A DNA stretch of 64,000 nucleotides from Bradyrhizobium sp. LTSP885 (GCF_000938305.1 NZ_JYMT01000011.1:1-64000), one strand, 5' to 3'; shown: positions 8,489 through 18,403, counted from the stretch's first letter. Numbers and translations: made by a program. Notes: generated from the sequence alone by a model not told the origin.

Positions 8489-11170
8489 ATGACCGCTGAA
8501 TTGCCGCCGAATTCGCAACCGCCGCGCGCATTTTCCCTCTCGATCGGACAGCTCACGTTCGGCAGCTTCCTGCTGGTGCTGGCCGTGATCATCATCACAT
8601 CGACCGCGAGCGTGGTCGCGATCCGCCACATCGACGCGACCTTTGCCGAGCTGCAGCGGCTGCAAAGCGTCGGCGACATCGCCGAGGATATCGATCGCCG
8701 CATGAACGAGCTGCGGCTGGCGGCGCGGGATTTCGTCACCGAGCCCGGCAGCCAGTCGGCCCAGGTCGCGGAGGCCGCGCAATCGCTGAGCGACATCCTG
8801 AAGAAGACCCGCATCGTGCTGGCGCCCGAGCAACAGGAGATGATCGACGGCGTCACCCAGCGGCTCGCGACCTATCGCGGCGGCATCGATCGCATCTCGA
8901 CACTGCTCAGCCGCCGCGCCGAACTGGTCGCCGGAGTGCCGCCGCTGCGCGATGCCTTCGACCAGGCGGTCGCATCGATCGCCGATCCGGGTCTGGCGAC
9001 AACGCTGCTGGAAGCGCAAAGCCGCATCGCCACGGCGCTGCTCGCCCACAACACGTCTGCGGCCGAGCAGGCCGCGCAGAGCATGCGGGCGCTGGCCATT
9101 TCCGACGCTGCCTTGCGGAGCGCGGTCGACAATTACGCCGAGGCGATCATCGCGATCTCGGTGCGGGAAGGGCAGATCGCCGATATCGACAAGGAAGTGC
9201 TCGGTGAGGAAGGCCGGCTGATCCAGCGCGTCACCGAGCTGTTGCGCGAACTCAGCACAAGGCGTGGCCACGTGCTGTCGCGGGATTTCGCGCGCACATT
9301 GGCCGAGGCAAAGTGGCAGAGCATCGTGCTCGGCACGGCCGGCGTCCTGATCGGGCTGTTCGCGGCGGCGTTGGTGGTGCGCCGCACTGTGCGGCCGCTC
9401 GCCAAGATCGCGCGCTCGATCCGCAGGGTCTCAGGCGGCGAGAAGGACGCGTTCATCCCGGGCGCCGATCTCGACAACGAGATCGGCGATATCGCGCGCG
9501 CCGCCGAAGTGTTCCGCCAGGCCCTGGTCGATGCGGACAGCGCGCGTGAGGCGGCGCTGCGCGCGCTCGCCGAGCAGCGGCTCGCCGAGGAGAGCTACCG
9601 CAAGCTGTTCGAGGCCTCGGTCGAAGGCATCTATGTGACGACGCCGGGCGGCGCTTTGCTCAATGCCAACCCGGCGCTGGCGCGGATGATGGGTTATGCC
9701 ACCCCGCAGGACCTCATGAACGGCATCGCCGACATCGCTTCCGCCGTCTATGTCGATCCGGCGGCGCGGACGCAGTACCAGCAACTGATGCAGCGCGACG
9801 GCGTTGTGCGCGACTACGAGTACCAGGTGCGCTCGCGCGACGGCTCCGTGCTCTGGCTGTCGGACTCCGCCACCGTCGTGCGCAACGACGAGGGCGAAGT
9901 GATCCGCTACGAGGGCACGGTGCGCGATATCACCGACCAGAAGCGTGCCGAAGACGCGATCGCCGAAGGCCGCCGCCTGCTGCAGATGGTGATCGACACC
10001 GTGCCTGCCGTCATCAACGTCAAGGACCGCGAGCTGCGTTATGTGATGATGAACCGCTACATGGCCGGCATCTTCGGCGTCGAGCCGCAGGACGCCACCG
10101 GCCAGACCACCGCCGATCTGATGTCGCGTTACGGTGCGGCCAAGACCGATGAAAACGACAAGCGCGTGCTGTCGGCGCGGCGCGAACTCGGCTTCTACGA
10201 GGAGGAGTACAAGGATTCCGCCGGCAACATGCGGCAATGGCTGGTCAACAAATTGCCGATCCTCGGCCCGCAGGGCGAGATCGAGAACATCGTCACGGTC
10301 GCGCTCGACATTGGCGAGCGCAAGCGCTCCGAACAGGAGATGCGCAAGGCAAAGGATTCCGCCGAAGCGGCGCTGCGCAATCTGCGCGAGACCCAGAACT
10401 CACTGATCGAGGCCGAGAAGCTTGCAGCCCTCGGGCGGCTGGTGGCCGGCGTCGCGCATGAGGTCAACAACCCGGTCGGCATCAGCCTGACGGTGGCCTC
10501 GGCGCTCGAACGCAAGACCGCGATCTTCGGAGGCCAGGTCGAGCGCGGCGATCTGCGCCGCTCCACCCTCAATGACTTCCTGGAAACAGTCCGGGATGCG
10601 TCCTCGCAGCTGGTCGCCAATCTCAACCGCGCCGCCGAGCTGATCCAGTCGTTCAAGCAGGTGGCCGCCGACCGCAACTATTCGGACCAGCGCAGCTTCG
10701 ACCTCGGCGATCTCACCGAGCAGGTGGTGATGAGCCTCCGGCCTGGCCTGCGTAAGCACAATTTGACGCTCAACGTCGATTGCGAGCCGAATCTGGTGAT
10801 GAACTCCTATCCTGGGCCCTATGGTCAGGTCCTGACCAATCTGTTCCTCAACGCGGTCGCACACGCATTTCCGGACGGCAAGGCCGGCGAGGTCGACATC
10901 CAGGTGCGCGCGTCGGGCAATGACAATGTCGAGGTGATCTTCGCCGACAATGGCTGCGGCATGAGCCTCGACGTGCGGCGCCGCGCCTTCGATCCGTTCT
11001 TCACGACGCGGCGCGACCAGGGCGGCACCGGGCTCGGCCTGCACATCGTCTACAGCATCGTCACCACGCGCCTCGGCGGCCGGCTCGCGCTCGAGTCTGC
11101 GCCGGGCACCGGCACGCGCATCCAGATCGTCCTGCCCCGCGTCGCACCGCTGGAGCAGGCGGCGGAGTAG
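8489..11170 (+). CDS. PAS-domain sensor histidine kinase
   Basis: Membrane sensor kinase of 893 residues. Order of parts: transmembrane helix (about 24-46), periplasmic helical sensor region, second transmembrane helix (about 275-297), HAMP (about 295-350), two PAS domains (about 368-490 and 497-615), a dimerisation segment with the phosphoacceptor His in LVAGVAHEVNNP (His655), and a HATPase_c domain. The last has an N box NLFLNAVAHAF (about 784), G1 DNGCGM (about 820), F box FDPFFTT and G2 GTGLGL (about 846). No receiver domain and no adjacent response regulator are seen, so it is an orphan kinase here. The signal is unknown. Confidence 0.9.
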   Translation: MTAELPPNSQPPRAFSLSIGQLTFGSFLLVLAVIIITSTASVVAIRHIDATFAELQRLQSVGDIAEDIDRRMNELRLAARDFVTEPGSQSAQVAEAAQSLSDILKKTRIVLAPEQQEMIDGVTQRLATYRGGIDRISTLLSRRAELVAGVPPLRDAFDQAVASIADPGLATTLLEAQSRIATALLAHNTSAAEQAAQSMRALAISDAALRSAVDNYAEAIIAISVREGQIADIDKEVLGEEGRLIQRVTELLRELSTRRGHVLSRDFARTLAEAKWQSIVLGTAGVLIGLFAAALVVRRTVRPLAKIARSIRRVSGGEKDAFIPGADLDNEIGDIARAAEVFRQALVDADSAREAALRALAEQRLAEESYRKLFEASVEGIYVTTPGGALLNANPALARMMGYATPQDLMNGIADIASAVYVDPAARTQYQQLMQRDGVVRDYEYQVRSRDGSVLWLSDSATVVRNDEGEVIRYEGTVRDITDQKRAEDAIAEGRRLLQMVIDTVPAVINVKDRELRYVMMNRYMAGIFGVEPQDATGQTTADLMSRYGAAKTDENDKRVLSARRELGFYEEEYKDSAGNMRQWLVNKLPILGPQGEIENIVTVALDIGERKRSEQEMRKAKDSAEAALRNLRETQNSLIEAEKLAALGRLVAGVAHEVNNPVGISLTVASALERKTAIFGGQVERGDLRRSTLNDFLETVRDASSQLVANLNRAAELIQSFKQVAADRNYSDQRSFDLGDLTEQVVMSLRPGLRKHNLTLNVDCEPNLVMNSYPGPYGQVLTNLFLNAVAHAFPDGKAGEVDIQVRASGNDNVEVIFADNGCGMSLDVRRRAFDPFFTTRRDQGGTGLGLHIVYSIVTTRLGGRLALESAPGTGTRIQIVLPRVAPLEQAAE

Positions 11171-11226
11171 GCGGGCACGACGAGCGGAGAACAAGTTCAG
11201 CCGTCATTGCGAGCGGAGCGAAATCG

Positions 11227-11577
11227 CTAGTTGATATCCGCGAGCTTGTGCAGCGTGGCGCCGAAGATCAGGCTCGCTTTGCCGACCAGCGCGGTTCCGT
11301 TCATGGTGCCGCGCGTATCGGTGAAGGTGCCGGTGACGCCGACGCCGACCGGGGCGGGTCCGCCGAACAGCGGATTTTCGGTTTCGCGCGGCGTGGTGTG
11401 GCGCTGCACGAGCACTTCGCCCTTGAAGGCGTCGCCCTTCACCGTGTAGCTGCCGGTGTAATAGAGATAGGCATCGCCGCCGAAAATCTGGCCATCGCGG
11501 AACAGAATCACGCCGCTGCCTTTGCCGACGCGTCCGTCCAGCAGGGTCACGTGAATCGAATATAGCCCGTTCTTCAT
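11227..11577 (-). CDS. GrlR-like small regulatory-family protein
   Basis: 116-residue protein resembling the GrlR family (MKNGLYSIHVTLLDG, GSGVILFRDGQIFGGD, YYTGSY motif): small beta-barrel proteins named after a type III secretion repressor but common in rhizobia with unknown roles. The start at 11577 fits the family N terminus; a longer upstream frame reaches 11868 but overlaps the divergent gene and has no family support. It is convergent with the sensor kinase. Confidence 0.75.
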   Translation of the reverse strand: MKNGLYSIHVTLLDGRVGKGSGVILFRDGQIFGGDAYLYYTGSYTVKGDAFKGEVLVQRHTTPRETENPLFGGPAPVGVGVTGTFTDTRGTMNGTALVGKASLIFGATLHKLADIN

Positions 11578-11815
11578 AGTGTCCCGATCGCCGGCCGCCG
11601 CGCCCACGGAAAGCCGGTTGTTTTTTATGCCAAAGCGCGCACGATCGTGCAACGCGGCAGGTTGATTCCGGGGCGCGCGCAGTTGGGGTGGACCCTCGGT
11701 TCCTGCCAGCCTGTGTGACGGCGCAATGACAGCGGACCATGCCCGCGAATCACTATGGCCCGCGAAATGCATAGCTCTGGTTGCACTGGCCGGTGAGTGC
11801 TGGAGCAAGAGACAT

Positions 11816-12256
11816 ATGGCAGACTGGATTGATTCCGGCGGCCGTTTGGCACGCCATCGTAATGACAATGGAACTTCAGCTTGGCGTCGTATCGGTCGTG
11901 TGACGGCGCTATTGAAGCTCGGCCTGATAGTGTTGGTGTCAGTGGCAGCCGTGCAGTTCGCACACGCGCGTGATCCCGATGGCCGCTACGCCAATTCGCC
12001 GCTCAAGCAATGGTTCGATGGTTTGCGCAGCGGCAAGGGCCCGTGCTGCTCGGATGCCGACGGCAGCGCGGTCAGCGACGTCGACTGGGAATCCAAGGAC
12101 GGGCACTACCGCGTCCGTCTCGATGGCCAGTGGATCGACGTACCTGAGGAGGCCGTCATTACCGAGCCGAACCTGGCCGGTCGCACCATGGTGTGGCCGA
12201 TCCGCGGCTACATGGGCGTGACGATCCGCTGCTTCATGCCGGGTAGCATGACGTAG
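11816..12256 (+). CDS. Exported small protein of unknown function
   Basis: 146-residue product with a hydrophobic segment (LLKLGLIVLVSVAAVQFAHA) ending in a good signal-peptidase site, so it is exported or anchored. The mature part has CCSDADG and WPIRGYMGVTIRCFMPG, giving three conserved cysteines. Similar one-domain proteins occur in many rhizobia; no function is known to me. The start is uncertain: 11816 follows a weak GGAGCAAGAG site, while an internal start nearer the signal peptide is possible. Confidence 0.65.
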   Translation: MADWIDSGGRLARHRNDNGTSAWRRIGRVTALLKLGLIVLVSVAAVQFAHARDPDGRYANSPLKQWFDGLRSGKGPCCSDADGSAVSDVDWESKDGHYRVRLDGQWIDVPEEAVITEPNLAGRTMVWPIRGYMGVTIRCFMPGSMT

Positions 12257-12350
12257 CGGCGCACGATCACGTTCCGCGTCATCCCAGCGACAACGGCGAA
12301 GCCGTTGCGCGGGGATGACGGTGACGCGCGCGCCGACTTGCTCGTCGCGC

Positions 12351-12734
12351 TCACGCGTATTTCTTGTCGCGCTCCAGGAGCTCGATCGAGATGCCCTGCG
12401 GGCCGCGGATGAAGCAGATGCGCACGCCTGGGCGGATGGTGGTCGGCTCCTTGGTGAACGCGACGCCCTTGGCCTTGATCTCGGCGGCGACCGCGTCGAT
12501 GTCCTTGACCGTCAGCCCGAAATGATCGAGCCCCTGATAGGGCGTCAGCGGGGCTGCGTTGACGCCGTCACCGGCAGTCACTTCCGCGATGAACACTTTG
12601 GCGCCGCCGAGCTGGACATCGATGCGGCCGGGGCCGCGGATGATCTCGGCGCCGAGGACGTCGCGGAGCCAGGTGGCCGTCGCCTCGGGATCTGGACTGC
12701 GCAGGTGGACGTGGTCCCAGGTCACGGTCGGCAT
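12351..12734 (-). CDS. VOC-family (glyoxalase/bleomycin-resistance fold) protein
   Basis: 127-residue vicinal-oxygen-chelate protein with the paired beta-alpha-beta-beta-beta repeats: WDHVHLRSPDPEATATWLRD and LDHFGLTVKDIDAVAAEIKA. Metal ligands are probably the His in DHVHLR and LDHFGL and the Glu in GISIELLE. It could be a lyase, isomerase or dioxygenase; substrate unknown. Single gene, with an AAGGAGAT site upstream of the ATG. Confidence 0.82.
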   Translation of the reverse strand: MPTVTWDHVHLRSPDPEATATWLRDVLGAEIIRGPGRIDVQLGGAKVFIAEVTAGDGVNAAPLTPYQGLDHFGLTVKDIDAVAAEIKAKGVAFTKEPTTIRPGVRICFIRGPQGISIELLERDKKYA

Positions 12735-13005
12735 CGCGATCTCCTTTGTTATTCATGCCGCGCGATGAGCGCGGCGGATGCGGCGCAAATCTAGCGGCCA
12801 GTCGGGCGCAATTCCATCCCCGCGTGACATCGGCAGCAATATTGAGCCGCAATCTCGCCGTGCCGGAATGAAACCAATTTGGCTGTCGGCGATTGTCCCG
12901 ACAGTAGCGCCCCGTACCGCGGCCATCGTCGCTGGAAGCCTTACGGTGCGGCGCCCGTATGGCTTTTTTCATGAGCGGCAGCAGCCGCCGGGTGAGGGAA
13001 CGGCA

Positions 13006-13614
13006 ATGCGAATCGGCTGGGCGTCGTTTCGTGGGCTTGGGACCGGACATCTTGGTACCGCCGGCATCGGCGTGAGCCTGGTTGTGCCGCTGATCGCCGT
13101 TGCAGGTATCGCGGCATGGCTGATGCTCCCCGATCCGAGCGATGCCGATGATCTGGACGACGCGCCAGCGTCCTCTGCGATCATCCTCGCGGCACAGAAC
13201 GCCTCGATACAGAATCCGTTGGCCGAAGCTCAGCCGGGCCAAGCCGCTACTGCAACCGTACCCGCAGTTGAGCCCGCCGCGGCCGGGATCGTCACTGCGC
13301 CGGAGGCCAAGCCGGAGAAATCGCCGCTCGATGGCTTGCGGATCGCATCGCAATCATGGCGCCGGGGCGGGCTTGGCTCGAAGGCGCTAGTCACCCTGAC
13401 GCTGCGCAACGCCAACGACTTCGCGGTGAAGGATATCGAGATTGCCTGCGCCTTCATCCGCCGCGACGGCAGTCCCCTGACCGAGCGCAAGCGCCTGATC
13501 AGCGACACCATCGCCATGAGGAGCCGCAAGACCTATCCGCGGATGTTGATCGGATTCGTAAATATTAATGCAATTAAAGCGAAATGTTCCGTGGTGACCG
13601 CGAGCCGCCTCTAA
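13006..13614 (+). CDS. Membrane-anchored protein with C-terminal beta domain
   Basis: 202-residue product starting at the ATG at 13006 behind GTGAGGGA. It has a single transmembrane helix near the N terminus (VVPLIAVAGIAAWLML), an Ala/Pro-rich linker and a C-terminal domain (ALVTLTLRNANDFAVKDIEI) that resembles FxLYD/DUF2393-like beta sandwiches that sit outside the membrane. Function unknown. Confidence 0.6.
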   Translation: MRIGWASFRGLGTGHLGTAGIGVSLVVPLIAVAGIAAWLMLPDPSDADDLDDAPASSAIILAAQNASIQNPLAEAQPGQAATATVPAVEPAAAGIVTAPEAKPEKSPLDGLRIASQSWRRGGLGSKALVTLTLRNANDFAVKDIEIACAFIRRDGSPLTERKRLISDTIAMRSRKTYPRMLIGFVNINAIKAKCSVVTASRL

Positions 13615-13829
13615 ACCCTGCATCTCGAAAAAGTGACTGCCGGGGGTGAACCATAAACGGCCGCAAGGAACTAACTGATACATCGCCAGTTAGACCATGA
13701 CCCGGCAGCGCGGATGAGGGCTCCCCGGGTGATCATGCGCAAACGAACACAACGTTGGCGCACGGTGGCGTTTGCCGCTGTGCTCCAGGCGAGTTGAACC
13801 GCGCCCGTTGCGCGGGGGGAGCTACCGAA

Positions 13830-14387
13830 ATGCCAGTCGCGCGTTATTTCCTGTTCGTCGGCGGAGTTCTGCTCGCGCTGCTGTTCGTGATCGACGCCAT
13901 TGTCCCGCAGGAGACCGTGGTCGCCGCCGTCACCAACCCGTCGGCCCCAAGCTTCGACAGGAGCACGGTCCGCATCAGGTCGACCCAGAAATTGCCGGAG
14001 CGGGTGGTGTATGACACCAGCCTGCCAACCGTCATTCCGCCGCAAGTTAACGTTGTCGCCGCAGCTGCCCCCGCGGCCGCGCGAGAGACGTCGGCTCAGG
14101 CGCGCGTCCGCGACACCTTCGCCCAGTTCATTCCTGCGGAAGCCAAAAACGACGTGAAGACCGATGCTCGCGGCAAGCCGGCGGTGGCGGAGACGAAGCC
14201 GCTCGAGCAGCAGGCACAGCTCCAGCCGGTGCAGGCGCCGAAGAAGCGCAAGGTCGCCAAGACCCACACCAACCCGCCGACGCAGTTGCAGCCGACGCGC
14301 TTGGCGCAGCCTGGCCCCTTCCAGCCGTTCCGCGTCGCCCAGCAGCAGCCGCGCTCCGGGCTGTTCAGCGGCTTCGGCACCTGGTAG
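13830..14387 (+). CDS. Single-pass membrane protein with Gln/Pro-rich tail
   Basis: 185-residue product. One transmembrane helix (YFLFVGGVLLALLFVIDAIV) lies at the very N terminus, followed by a basic, Ala- and Gln-rich disordered tail ending RSGLFSGFGTW. The ATG at 13830 follows GGGGGAGC. Such proteins are common in Bradyrhizobium; function unknown. Confidence 0.65.
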   Translation: MPVARYFLFVGGVLLALLFVIDAIVPQETVVAAVTNPSAPSFDRSTVRIRSTQKLPERVVYDTSLPTVIPPQVNVVAAAAPAAARETSAQARVRDTFAQFIPAEAKNDVKTDARGKPAVAETKPLEQQAQLQPVQAPKKRKVAKTHTNPPTQLQPTRLAQPGPFQPFRVAQQQPRSGLFSGFGTW

Positions 14388-14470
14388 CCGGATTGACCGG
14401 CGTGAAATTGACCGAGCGGCGGCACCGTCGGTCGTGATCGCTTCATCAAGCTGACAATCGAACGTCCAGA

Positions 14471-14494
14471 TCGCCGTCGCATCCGCGACGGCGA
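14471..14494. terminator. Hairpin between convergent genes
   Basis: Perfect 10-bp stem (TCGCCGTCGC / GCGACGGCGA) with a 4-base loop, placed between the convergent 3' ends at 14387 and 14501. No clear T-run follows, so it may act as a bidirectional attenuating hairpin rather than a classic terminator. Confidence 0.5.
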
Positions 14495-14500
14495 TTGTGG

Positions 14501-14905
14501 TTAACGCGGCAGCCGCGGGATCTTGTCGGCGAAGCCGTTGTAGCAGGTCAGCCGCTCGTCCTCTTCCTTCAGGAAATGGCAGTCGCTGACGCCCTTCGCG
14601 GCCGGAGGCTTCGGCTTGGGCTGCGGCTTGAAGATCGCGTCGTAGCAGATCAGCCGGTCCTTGGTCGCATCGTCGATGTCCTGACACTCCTGCAGCCGGA
14701 GCGCGATCGATTGCGGCTTGCCCGGCGTGGCTGATTTCTCGCCCTTCTTGGCGGCGGGCTTCTTGCCGACCTGGACCAGCGGCTTGTCGCCGACCATCGG
14801 CGGCGGCGAGGCGGCTGGCTGGGCGGTGGCGGCAGGCGGGGTAGCCCCTTGGGCAAGCGCAGCGGCCGGGTACAGGAGCGCGAGCGCGAGGATGATCTGT
14901 CTCAT
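14501..14905 (-). CDS. Secreted cysteine-containing small protein
   Basis: 134-residue product with a clear signal peptide (MRQIILALALLYPAAALAQG), a Pro/Ala/Lys-rich linker and a C-terminal region with four cysteines (LQECQDIDD, LICYDAIF, SDCHFL, LTCYNGF), suggesting two disulphides in the periplasm. No function recognised. Confidence 0.65.
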   Translation of the reverse strand: MRQIILALALLYPAAALAQGATPPAATAQPAASPPPMVGDKPLVQVGKKPAAKKGEKSATPGKPQSIALRLQECQDIDDATKDRLICYDAIFKPQPKPKPPAAKGVSDCHFLKEEDERLTCYNGFADKIPRLPR

Positions 14906-15206
14906 GTCGAAATGTCCGAAATGGCGTGATGACCGGGAGGAGGGCGCCGGGGATCGGAAAAGCCCGGCCGGCGCCGTGACTTATCGCAACTTATTGGTAA
15001 ATCCTACCCCAGACTTTGACGGTATTATGTAACCGTGACGAGTTCGCCGATTGCGGCCCTCAGGGCCGATGCGGTGATTTGCGTTTGTCCGACCGGCTCG
15101 CTATGAACAGGCCATCTGCGCGACTGGCGCTTGGATGGGATACCATCGGGGAGCGCAGAGACTGACGCCGCGCGCCTGGGCACCGCTTCGACATCGGAGG
15201 TGCCAT

Positions 15207-16070
15207 ATGACGGCGATCATTCTGGATGGGCACGTACACGCCCAAATTCTCATCGACAATATTGCAATCGAACTGGATCGGATGCCCCGCGCGCCGGGGC
15301 TTGCCGTTGTGCTGGTCGGTGACGACCCGGCCAGCCACATCTATGTGCAAAGCAAGATCAGGATGGCCGAGCGGCTCGGCTTGCGCGGCGGCGTCGAATT
15401 GCTGCCGCACGGTGCCGGCGAGGGCGAGTTGCTCGCGCTGATCGAGAGGCTCAACGCGCGCGACGATGTCGACGGCATCCTCGTGCAATTGCCGCTGCCG
15501 GCACATATCGACGCGTTGCGCGTGATGGCCGCGGTCGATCCGTCCAAGGACGTCGACGGCCTGCACGCCCTCAACGCCGGTCGCCTGTTCCACGGCGACG
15601 ACGCGCTGGTGTCGTGCACGCCGCTCGGCTGTCTCCGGCTGATCAAGTCGATCCGGCCGGATCTCACCGGCGCTCATGCCGTCGTGATCGGAAGCTCCAA
15701 CATCGTCGGCAAGCCGATGGCCGCGCTGCTCCTGAAGGAGCAGGCGACCGTGACGCAGACCCACATCCACACCCGCGGCATCAGCGGCATCTGCCGTCAG
15801 GCCGACATTCTCGTCAGCGCGGTGGGCAAGGCCGGGCTGGTGCGCGGCGACTGGATCAAGCCACAGGCCATCGTCATCGATGTCGGCACCACCCGCGTCC
15901 AGACGCCCGACGGCGGCTACGCGGTGCGCGGCGACGTCAGCTTCGATGAAGCGGTTCTGGTGGCCGGCGCCATCACGCCGGTGCCGCGTGGCGTCGGTCC
16001 GATGACGATCGCCTGCCTGATGGAGAACACGCTGAAGGCGGCGAAGGCGAGGGCCGCGCGACTGCATTAG
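15207..16070 (+). CDS. folD: Methylenetetrahydrofolate dehydrogenase/cyclohydrolase
   Basis: Bifunctional cytoplasmic enzyme that interconverts 5,10-methylene-THF, 5,10-methenyl-THF and 10-formyl-THF. Family signatures are plain: VGDDPASHIYVQSKIRMAE (with the catalytic Lys), DGILVQLPLP, the NADP site VIGSSNIVGKPMAALLL and the C-terminal TPVPRGVGPMTIACLM. The ATG at 15207 follows a strong GGAGG. Length (287) is normal. It is encoded alone. Confidence 0.95.
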   Translation: MTAIILDGHVHAQILIDNIAIELDRMPRAPGLAVVLVGDDPASHIYVQSKIRMAERLGLRGGVELLPHGAGEGELLALIERLNARDDVDGILVQLPLPAHIDALRVMAAVDPSKDVDGLHALNAGRLFHGDDALVSCTPLGCLRLIKSIRPDLTGAHAVVIGSSNIVGKPMAALLLKEQATVTQTHIHTRGISGICRQADILVSAVGKAGLVRGDWIKPQAIVIDVGTTRVQTPDGGYAVRGDVSFDEAVLVAGAITPVPRGVGPMTIACLMENTLKAAKARAARLH

Positions 16071-16239
16071 CAGACCGACATCGGGAGCGGGGAGCCGCGG
16101 CTACCCGCTCAGCCATGTCCGCAGCACGGCGGTTGGGACAAGTGCGGACAAGTACCTTGCATTACATGGTACCTTGCTATATACAGAACTGGCTGCTCGC
16201 GGGAGTTCGATGGCCGCCGGCATCGGGAGGAGGATGACC

Positions 16240-17349
16240 ATGCATATGCGACGGGTTTTCGATCGCCGTCATGTTCTGGCCGGGCTTGGTGCGAGCCTGA
16301 TCGCGCCGCGCGCAATTGCCGCGGTGTCAGAGGACACATTCAGCGCGCGCCTCGCGCAATCCGAGAGTGCCGGCAGGATCAGCGGCCTCCATGCGCTGCT
16401 GGTGAGCCAGGGCGGCAAGCTCGTGTTTGAGCATTACGGGCAGGGCGACGACGAACAGGCAGGCCGTGGGCGGCTCGGCAATGTCGTGTTCGGTCCCAAC
16501 GTCCCACACGATTTGCGCTCAGTGTCCAAGAGCGTGGTCGGCCTCGCCTATGGCGTCGCGCTCGCCGCCGGCAAGGTGCCGCCGCCTGAGGCGAAACTCT
16601 ACGAGCAGTTTCCGGAATATGCCGATCTTGCGCGCCAGCCCGGCCGTGATCGCATCACCATCCATCATTTGCTCTCGATGACGCTCGGGCTCGAATGGGA
16701 CGAACTCACGGTCCCCTATGGGAGCGACCTGCGCAATTCCGAGATCGCGATGGAAGCAGCGCCCGATCGTTTCCGCTTCATCCTGGAGCGGCCGATTGTC
16801 GACGAGCCCGGCACCAAATGGACTTATTGCGGCGGCGCGACCGCGATCCTGGGTCGCCTGATCGAGAGGGGCACCGGCGAACCGCTGCTCGCCTATTGCC
16901 GCCGCGTGCTGTTTGATCCGCTGGGCTTCGGTCCGGTCGACTGGGCGAAGGGCCTCGGCGATGGTCAGTATCGCGCCGCCTCGGGCCTGCGCCTGTTGCC
17001 GCGCGATCTTCTGAAGATCGGCGAACTCTGGCGCGCCGGCGGCGCGTGGGACGGCCAGCAGATCGTGCTGCGGGATTGGATGAAACGCGTGGTAGCGCCT
17101 GCGGTCACCATCGCGGATGACCGCCGCTACGGCTATCAATGGTATCTCGGCGGGTCCATCGCCGCGGCCTCACAGCGCTTTGAACCCTGGGTCGGCGGCA
17201 TCGGCTGGGGTGGCCAGCGCCTCTACGTATTCCCCAAGCTCGACGTCGTCGTGGCGCAATGCTGCGGCAATTACGGCAGGCCGGGCACGGAACAGCGGCG
17301 CATCAACGATGCCATCATCTCCGAGGTCGTGCTGGCGGGCCTCGCCTGA
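16240..17349 (+). CDS. Tat-exported serine beta-lactamase-fold hydrolase
   Basis: Penicillin-binding/beta-lactamase superfamily (class C-like) hydrolase or esterase. A twin-arginine-like export signal starts FDRRHVLAGLGASLIAPRA. The active-site SxxK is in LRSVSKSVVG, the second motif Tyr is in WTYCGG, and a C-terminal GGIGWGGQRLYVFP replaces the KTG box region. Start chosen at 16240, six bases after GGAGG; ATG codons at 16234 and 16246 are alternatives. Substrate unknown; esterase activity is as likely as beta-lactam hydrolysis. Confidence 0.8.
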   Translation: MHMRRVFDRRHVLAGLGASLIAPRAIAAVSEDTFSARLAQSESAGRISGLHALLVSQGGKLVFEHYGQGDDEQAGRGRLGNVVFGPNVPHDLRSVSKSVVGLAYGVALAAGKVPPPEAKLYEQFPEYADLARQPGRDRITIHHLLSMTLGLEWDELTVPYGSDLRNSEIAMEAAPDRFRFILERPIVDEPGTKWTYCGGATAILGRLIERGTGEPLLAYCRRVLFDPLGFGPVDWAKGLGDGQYRAASGLRLLPRDLLKIGELWRAGGAWDGQQIVLRDWMKRVVAPAVTIADDRRYGYQWYLGGSIAAASQRFEPWVGGIGWGGQRLYVFPKLDVVVAQCCGNYGRPGTEQRRINDAIISEVVLAGLA

Positions 17350-17524
17350 AACTCGCCTGCGACAAGCACGCACGTCGCGCGATGCGGAACCGTCACGTGC
17401 GCGGTCAATGCGTCGCGCGCGGGGAACGTTTCGCTGCGGCATCGGTTCGAGAGTTGAGGCCCTGAGGAAACGGGCGAAGCGGGGAAGAAGCCAGCCAAGA
17501 CCGGAACCCAAACAGGAGCAGCTG

Positions 17525-17818
17525 ATGAAGCTAAATTCCGAACAGGTGAAACGGACGATGATGCAAATGGAGGCCGAAGTGCTTCCCGAGGATCATCCCG
17601 CGGTCGCCCGATTGAACAGCGTCTTCGGAGACCACACCTTTTTTGTCGACAGAAGCGGTCTCAAGGTGCTCGAACCCGCCGAAACGCGCGACATCGAGGG
17701 AGAAGCCGGCGAGGTCGTCAGTCTCGCCGAGTGGAGCGACGCGACTTTGACCAGTCTGCAGCCGCATGAGCCGGAACCGACCGGCGTGATCGTGGTGCTT
17801 GACCCAACCAAGCACTGA
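17525..17818 (+). CDS. Conserved rhizobial hypothetical protein
   Basis: 97-residue acidic protein starting at an ATG behind AGGAG. It includes DHPAVARLNSVFGDHTFFVDRSG and then an acidic C-terminal half ending in VIVVLDPTKH. No catalytic motif is visible. It resembles small conserved Bradyrhizobium proteins of unknown function. A strong hairpin follows its stop. Confidence 0.65.
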   Translation: MKLNSEQVKRTMMQMEAEVLPEDHPAVARLNSVFGDHTFFVDRSGLKVLEPAETRDIEGEAGEVVSLAEWSDATLTSLQPHEPEPTGVIVVLDPTKH

Positions 17819-17849
17819 TCGGTTCTCTTAGGACAGAACGGTGCCGTGG

Positions 17850-17876
17850 CCGGCCCCTTGCGGGGCCGGTGGCGGG
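17850..17876 (+). terminator. Terminator hairpin after the 97-aa gene
   Basis: GC-only stem CCGGCCCC/GGGGCCGG with a TTGC loop, 31 bases after the stop, followed loosely by TCCTTTTGAT. Likely intrinsic terminator, with a weak T-run. Confidence 0.5.
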
Positions 17877-18028
17877 CCGATTCCTTTTGATGCTTCGCCC
17901 GTTGCAGCCGCGGCATCGCCGACAGTCCCCTTCGTCACATCAAGAGGTGCCGAAAGTCACATGGCAAATCAGCGTTGCCTGCGTATGCATCGGGTCCAGG
18001 TGGAGCGCATCCTAGCGATGAGGGGAAA

Positions 18029-18403
18029 ATGGGGACCGTGCGGCGCTGGACCTTTGACGAAGACGAGAAGCTCAGGGCGCTCGCCAAGGCCGGCAGGAAT
18101 GCCCTCGAGATCAGCAACGAGCTGACCCGCAGCGCCTCGGCGGTGCGGCGGCGCGCGGAAGTTCTGTCGATCCTCATCGTTGCGAAAGCCTATCGGGCGC
18201 GCCCGTCGCACGTCGCCACCCATCTCGAACGGGTTGCGATCGACGCGATCAACAACGGCCGCCGGTTTCCGGCCGGCGTGGGCCCGAGTACCATCGCCGG
18301 AATGATCGACAAGGGCTGGATCGTGCCCGAGGGCGGACGGACCTATCGTGTCGCCGACGCCGGCGTGGAAGCGGTGCGCCGCAAGATCCCGAGCAGTTCG
18401 TAA
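18029..18403 (+). CDS. SANT/GcrA-like helix-turn-helix protein
   Basis: 124-residue protein with an N-terminal Myb/SANT-like DNA-binding helix set (RRWTFDEDEKLRALAKAG, then ELTRSASAVRRRAEVL). Short proteins of this type are common in Bradyrhizobium. The C-terminal half has no recognisable domain. ATG at 18029 follows AGGGG. Confidence 0.65.
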   Translation: MGTVRRWTFDEDEKLRALAKAGRNALEISNELTRSASAVRRRAEVLSILIVAKAYRARPSHVATHLERVAIDAINNGRRFPAGVGPSTIAGMIDKGWIVPEGGRTYRVADAGVEAVRRKIPSSS